Source: JAAFHB01 sp037128295 (GTDB taxonomy: Bacteria > Bacteroidota > Bacteroidia > Bacteroidales > Prolixibacteraceae). Taken from it: a stretch of 7,261 nucleotides of DNA. The stretch spans positions 1-7,261 of the forward strand of contig JBAXWR010000336.1 of assembly GCA_037128295.1 (NCBI GenBank), read 5' to 3'. The position numbers were made by a program, and so were the translations under genes. The notes beneath the pieces are model-generated. The model ran no database searches. It saw only the letters and a list, made by a program, of their open reading frames with translations, and was not told where the DNA came from. Positions 5,294 to 7,261 of this stretch are shown piece after piece (the first letter of the stretch is position 1; the number at the start of each line of letters is the position of its first letter).

Positions 5294-5330
5294 CAAAAAA
5301 GGCCTCAAAGAACCTAAATCCTTTGAGGCC
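5294..5330 (-). terminator. intrinsic terminator after the ThuA gene
   Basis: On the - strand the arms GGCCTCAAAG (5330-5321) and CTTTGAGGCC (5310-5301) pair perfectly over 10 bp around a 10-nt loop and are followed by six T (5300-5295). It begins 28 bp after the ThuA stop and lies before the DUF1080 start, so the two genes are not simply co-transcribed unless there is readthrough. Confidence 0.88.
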
Positions 5331-5357
5331 CATACCTTCAACTAAAAATATAAATTT

Positions 5358-6128
5358 TTATAAATCAATCCTTTTCCCAGCCCATTCGATGGCATAGTAA
5401 AGGTGTTGTTGAACTGTCGCATTTTCAAACGAAGTATCGCCATGGCCAAAGACGGTGTAGAATGCACGGGCGCCTTCGAATTCGTGGTACCAAATTACCG
5501 GATGGTCACCCATTCTCCAGGCATCGTCTTTTGGGAGTTTGGTTATTGTTGTCTCGTCGAGGGTTGCCAAAACAGTCACTTTTCCACGTGGATTTTCTTT
5601 AAATGAGTACCATTCGTCTTCAATTGTAAAGGTACTCATCCCAACGAACGGTTTCATTGCGGGGTGATTAGTGCTCTCAATTTTGATTGTGGCCTGCTGA
5701 TAAGGTGGGTGAGTTTTGAAGAATGCGCCATTTAATTCGCCATACCATTTCCAGTCGTATTCACAATCGGCAGCAGCATGGATCCCTACAAAACCTTTGC
5801 CTTTTTTAATAAAAGCAGTGAATGCCTTCTCCTGATTTTCTTCCAGGATATTGCCTGTTGTGTTTAAAAATACGGCCACATCGAACCTCGACAGAAAATC
5901 ATCGGTAAACAAGGTTGCGTCCTCTGTAGCTGTAACAATCCACCCTTTTTGTTGGGCAAGGGTGGTGATTGCTTTAATACCGGCGGGAATCGAGGTATGT
6001 CGGTAACCCATTGTTTTGGAAAAAACCAAAACATTCAATTTCTTCTGTTCAGGCGCTTTTTTGTCAGTTTGGGCCATTACGCCCAAAGAAAAAACACAAA
6101 CCAGAAGCAACATCAATACTTTTTTCAT
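5358..6128 (-). CDS. secreted ThuA-like domain protein
   Basis: The 256-residue protein has a signal peptide, MKKVLMLLLVCVFSLGVMA, with likely cleavage before Gln20; the Cys in the hydrophobic core is not in a lipobox. The rest is one ThuA-like domain with a glutamine-amidotransferase-like fold: VLVFSKTMGYRHTSI (33-47), VAVFLNTTG (84-92), KGFVGIHAAADCEYDW (111-126), FFKTHPP (136-142), IEDEWYSF (169-176) and DHPVIWYHEFEGARAFYTVFGH (208-229). ThuA was named for trehalose utilisation, where rhizobial ThuAB makes 3-keto sugars. In Bacteroidota, exported ThuA-like proteins are commonly found with DUF1080 and Gfo/Idh/MocA proteins, as here, suggesting a role in keto-glycoside processing; the exact reaction is unknown. 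The longer open frame up to 6185 is rejected because Met at 6128 starts a standard signal peptide. Terminators on both sides make it look monocistronic. Confidence 0.86.
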   Translation of the reverse strand: MKKVLMLLLVCVFSLGVMAQTDKKAPEQKKLNVLVFSKTMGYRHTSIPAGIKAITTLAQQKGWIVTATEDATLFTDDFLSRFDVAVFLNTTGNILEENQEKAFTAFIKKGKGFVGIHAAADCEYDWKWYGELNGAFFKTHPPYQQATIKIESTNHPAMKPFVGMSTFTIEDEWYSFKENPRGKVTVLATLDETTITKLPKDDAWRMGDHPVIWYHEFEGARAFYTVFGHGDTSFENATVQQHLYYAIEWAGKRIDL

Positions 6129-6157
6129 TTCGGATAATTTATTAATGATTAATGACC

Positions 6158-6165
6158 CGAAAGTA
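6158..6165 (-). promoter_or_regulatory. possible -7 box for the ThuA gene
   Basis: On the - strand this reads TACTTTCG, one mismatch from TAnnTTTG, 29 bp before the ThuA start codon and just downstream of the terminator of the preceding gene. No clear -33 TTG is present at the usual distance. Confidence 0.35.
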
Positions 6166-6168
6166 AAT

Positions 6169-6205
6169 AAAAAAAGGCGACCCATTGTAATAGATCGCCC
6201 TTTTT
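6169..6205 (-). terminator. intrinsic terminator after the decarboxylase beta-subunit gene
   Basis: On the - strand GGCGA (6199-6195) pairs with TCGCC (6180-6176) around a 14-nt loop, extended by an A-tract (6205-6201) pairing with the seven T at 6175-6169, with one bulged G. It starts 15 bp after the stop codon. The A and T tracts on both sides could let it work in both directions. Confidence 0.75.
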
Positions 6206-6219
6206 ATTATCAAAACGAA

Positions 6220-7261
6220 TCAAGACAGGAAGGTGAGCAGAATACCTGCTGCAATTGCACTGCCAATTACACCAGCTATATTTGGCCCCATGGCATGCAT
6301 CAACAAATGGTTAGTCTTATCATACTGTAATCCAATAACTTGAGATATTCTTGCACTTTCAGGAAGCGCAGAGACTCCAGCATTGCCGATCAATGGGTTG
6401 ATCTTATTCCCCTTTTTAAGAAACAAATTAAGAAATTTAACAAAAATGACCCCACCGATTGTAGCAATCACAAATGATATGGCTCCCAGAACAAAAATTT
6501 CTAAAGTCTTCATCGTAAGAAAAGTTGTAGCCACTGCTGAAGCACCAATTGTAAGACCAACTAAAATCGTTACAAGATCAAGCATCTGACCTTTTACAGT
6601 ATCAGCCAATCTTTTAGTTACTGTACTCTCTTTCAGCAGATTGCCTAAGAATAACATTCCAAGAAGTGGTAGTGCTGCAGGAACGAACAAACAGGTCAAT
6701 AAAAGACCCGCGATCGGAAAAATAATTTTCTCCAATTTGGAAACCGTACGGGGAGGCTTCATCCTGATCAGCCGTTCATTTTTTGTGGTAAGAACCTTCA
6801 TAAAGAAAGGCTGAATCAATGGAACCAATGCCATATAAAGATAGGCAGAGATTACAATTGCACCGACCAATTCTGGAGCCAAACGCGAAGAAAGGAACAT
6901 TGAGGTTGGTCCGTCAGCACCACCTGCAATTGCAATTGCTCCGGCTTCGGAGGGGACAAAACCCAATTGTAAAGCAATACCATAGGCGCATACAATACCT
7001 ATTTGCGCGACTGCTCCAATCAGGATCAGTTTGGGATTGGCAATCAATGCCGAAAAATCTGTCATCGCTCCAATTCCAAGAAAAATGAGGGCTGGAAAAA
7101 CTCCATGCATTACACCGGAATATAGAAAGTTCGCTATGCTTCCGCTTTCATTGATCCCAATTTGCAATCCCGGAACTGAGGCTATATTGCCAATTAAAAT
7201 TCCAAAACCCATTGGAACCAGGAGCATCGGTTCATATTCCCTGACAATTGCCAGGTAAATA
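6220..7261 (-). CDS. sodium-translocating decarboxylase, beta subunit (5' end outside window)
   Basis: This polytopic inner-membrane subunit couples decarboxylation of a biotin-bound carboxyl group to Na+ export. The frame stays open to the window edge (346 residues visible), and the sequence upstream of the Met at 7227 (YLAIVREYEP) is typical family sequence, so that Met is internal and roughly 30-80 residues are missing. Using fragment numbering, GGADGPTS (113-120) holds Asp116, and NPLIGNAGVSALPESAR (288-304) holds Asn288, Gly292 and Ser297. The spacing matches Asp203, Asn373, Gly377 and Ser382 implicated in Na+ transport in Klebsiella OadB, and Tyr142 matches Tyr229. HAMGPNIAGVIGSA (322-335) forms the last membrane segment. 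Whether the complex uses oxaloacetate, methylmalonyl-CoA or glutaconyl-CoA cannot be told from beta alone; the alpha and biotin subunits should lie beyond 7261. It is separated by a terminator from the sugar genes. Confidence 0.93.
   Translation of the reverse strand, partial: IYLAIVREYEPMLLVPMGFGILIGNIASVPGLQIGINESGSIANFLYSGVMHGVFPALIFLGIGAMTDFSALIANPKLILIGAVAQIGIVCAYGIALQLGFVPSEAGAIAIAGGADGPTSMFLSSRLAPELVGAIVISAYLYMALVPLIQPFFMKVLTTKNERLIRMKPPRTVSKLEKIIFPIAGLLLTCLFVPAALPLLGMLFLGNLLKESTVTKRLADTVKGQMLDLVTILVGLTIGASAVATTFLTMKTLEIFVLGAISFVIATIGGVIFVKFLNLFLKKGNKINPLIGNAGVSALPESARISQVIGLQYDKTNHLLMHAMGPNIAGVIGSAIAAGILLTFLS

Noticed and set aside
5262..5333. N-terminal extension of the DUF1080 gene
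   Set aside because: These 24 codons cross a perfect terminator hairpin and its T-run, and a standard signal peptide begins at the Met at 5261.
6129..6185. N-terminal extension of the ThuA gene
   Set aside because: The Met at 6128 starts a typical signal peptide, while the extension overlaps the preceding terminator.
7225..7227. ATG at 7227 (- strand) as start of the decarboxylase beta subunit
   Set aside because: The upstream codons to the window edge read YLAIVREYEP, which is normal family sequence, so the gene continues beyond the window.

Overview
The window looks like chromosomal DNA of a Bacteroidota species, probably close to Bacteroidales/Marinilabiliales. The evidence is AT-rich intergenic DNA, promoter-like TAnnTTTG boxes, weak ribosome binding sites, and a set of exported sugar proteins (Tat-exported Gfo/Idh/MocA, DUF1080, ThuA) typical of that phylum. 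Nothing in the sequence fixes the genus.

Left part (1-1715, + strand). The last codons of an unidentified gene are followed by about 150 bp without a clear gene. Next comes a striking control region: four head-to-tail 28-bp units, each centred on a 20-bp palindrome, ending in a hairpin with 13-bp arms that lies directly before a TATATTTG promoter box. The promoter appears to drive a two-gene operon: a SatD-family protein with a C-terminal helix-turn-helix, then a DUF3307 membrane protein, coupled by a 4-bp ATGA overlap. The simplest model is that the SatD-like protein binds the array and controls its own operon. Its N-terminal domain also shows class III nucleotide-cyclase-like spacing, which would make it a candidate signal sensor. 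This is the least explained and most interesting part of the window.

Middle and right part (1777-7261, all - strand). In the direction of transcription: the beta subunit of a sodium-pumping decarboxylase (5' end outside the window) with its terminator; a secreted ThuA-like protein with its own terminator; a secreted DUF1080 (3-keto-disaccharide hydrolase family) protein; a Tat-exported Gfo/Idh/MocA oxidoreductase; and a short-form glucosamine-6-phosphate deaminase. ThuA, DUF1080 and Gfo/Idh/MocA together fit an extracytoplasmic route in which a sugar hydroxyl is oxidised to a 3-keto form and the glycosidic bond then broken. The deaminase would act in the cytoplasm on amino-sugar phosphate. 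The terminators and long gaps suggest several transcripts rather than one tight operon.

Non-coding structure. Two 50-bp elements, exactly 1900 bp apart and each made of a small and a large hairpin, sit downstream of DUF1080 and downstream of the Gfo/Idh/MocA gene. They look like dispersed REP-type repeats, and the small hairpin keeps its pairing although its sequence differs. Degenerate 7-8-bp AT-rich tandem repeats lie between each preceding stop codon and the element. The 61 bp between the convergent DUF3307 and deaminase genes (1716-1776) contain no terminator I can recognise.
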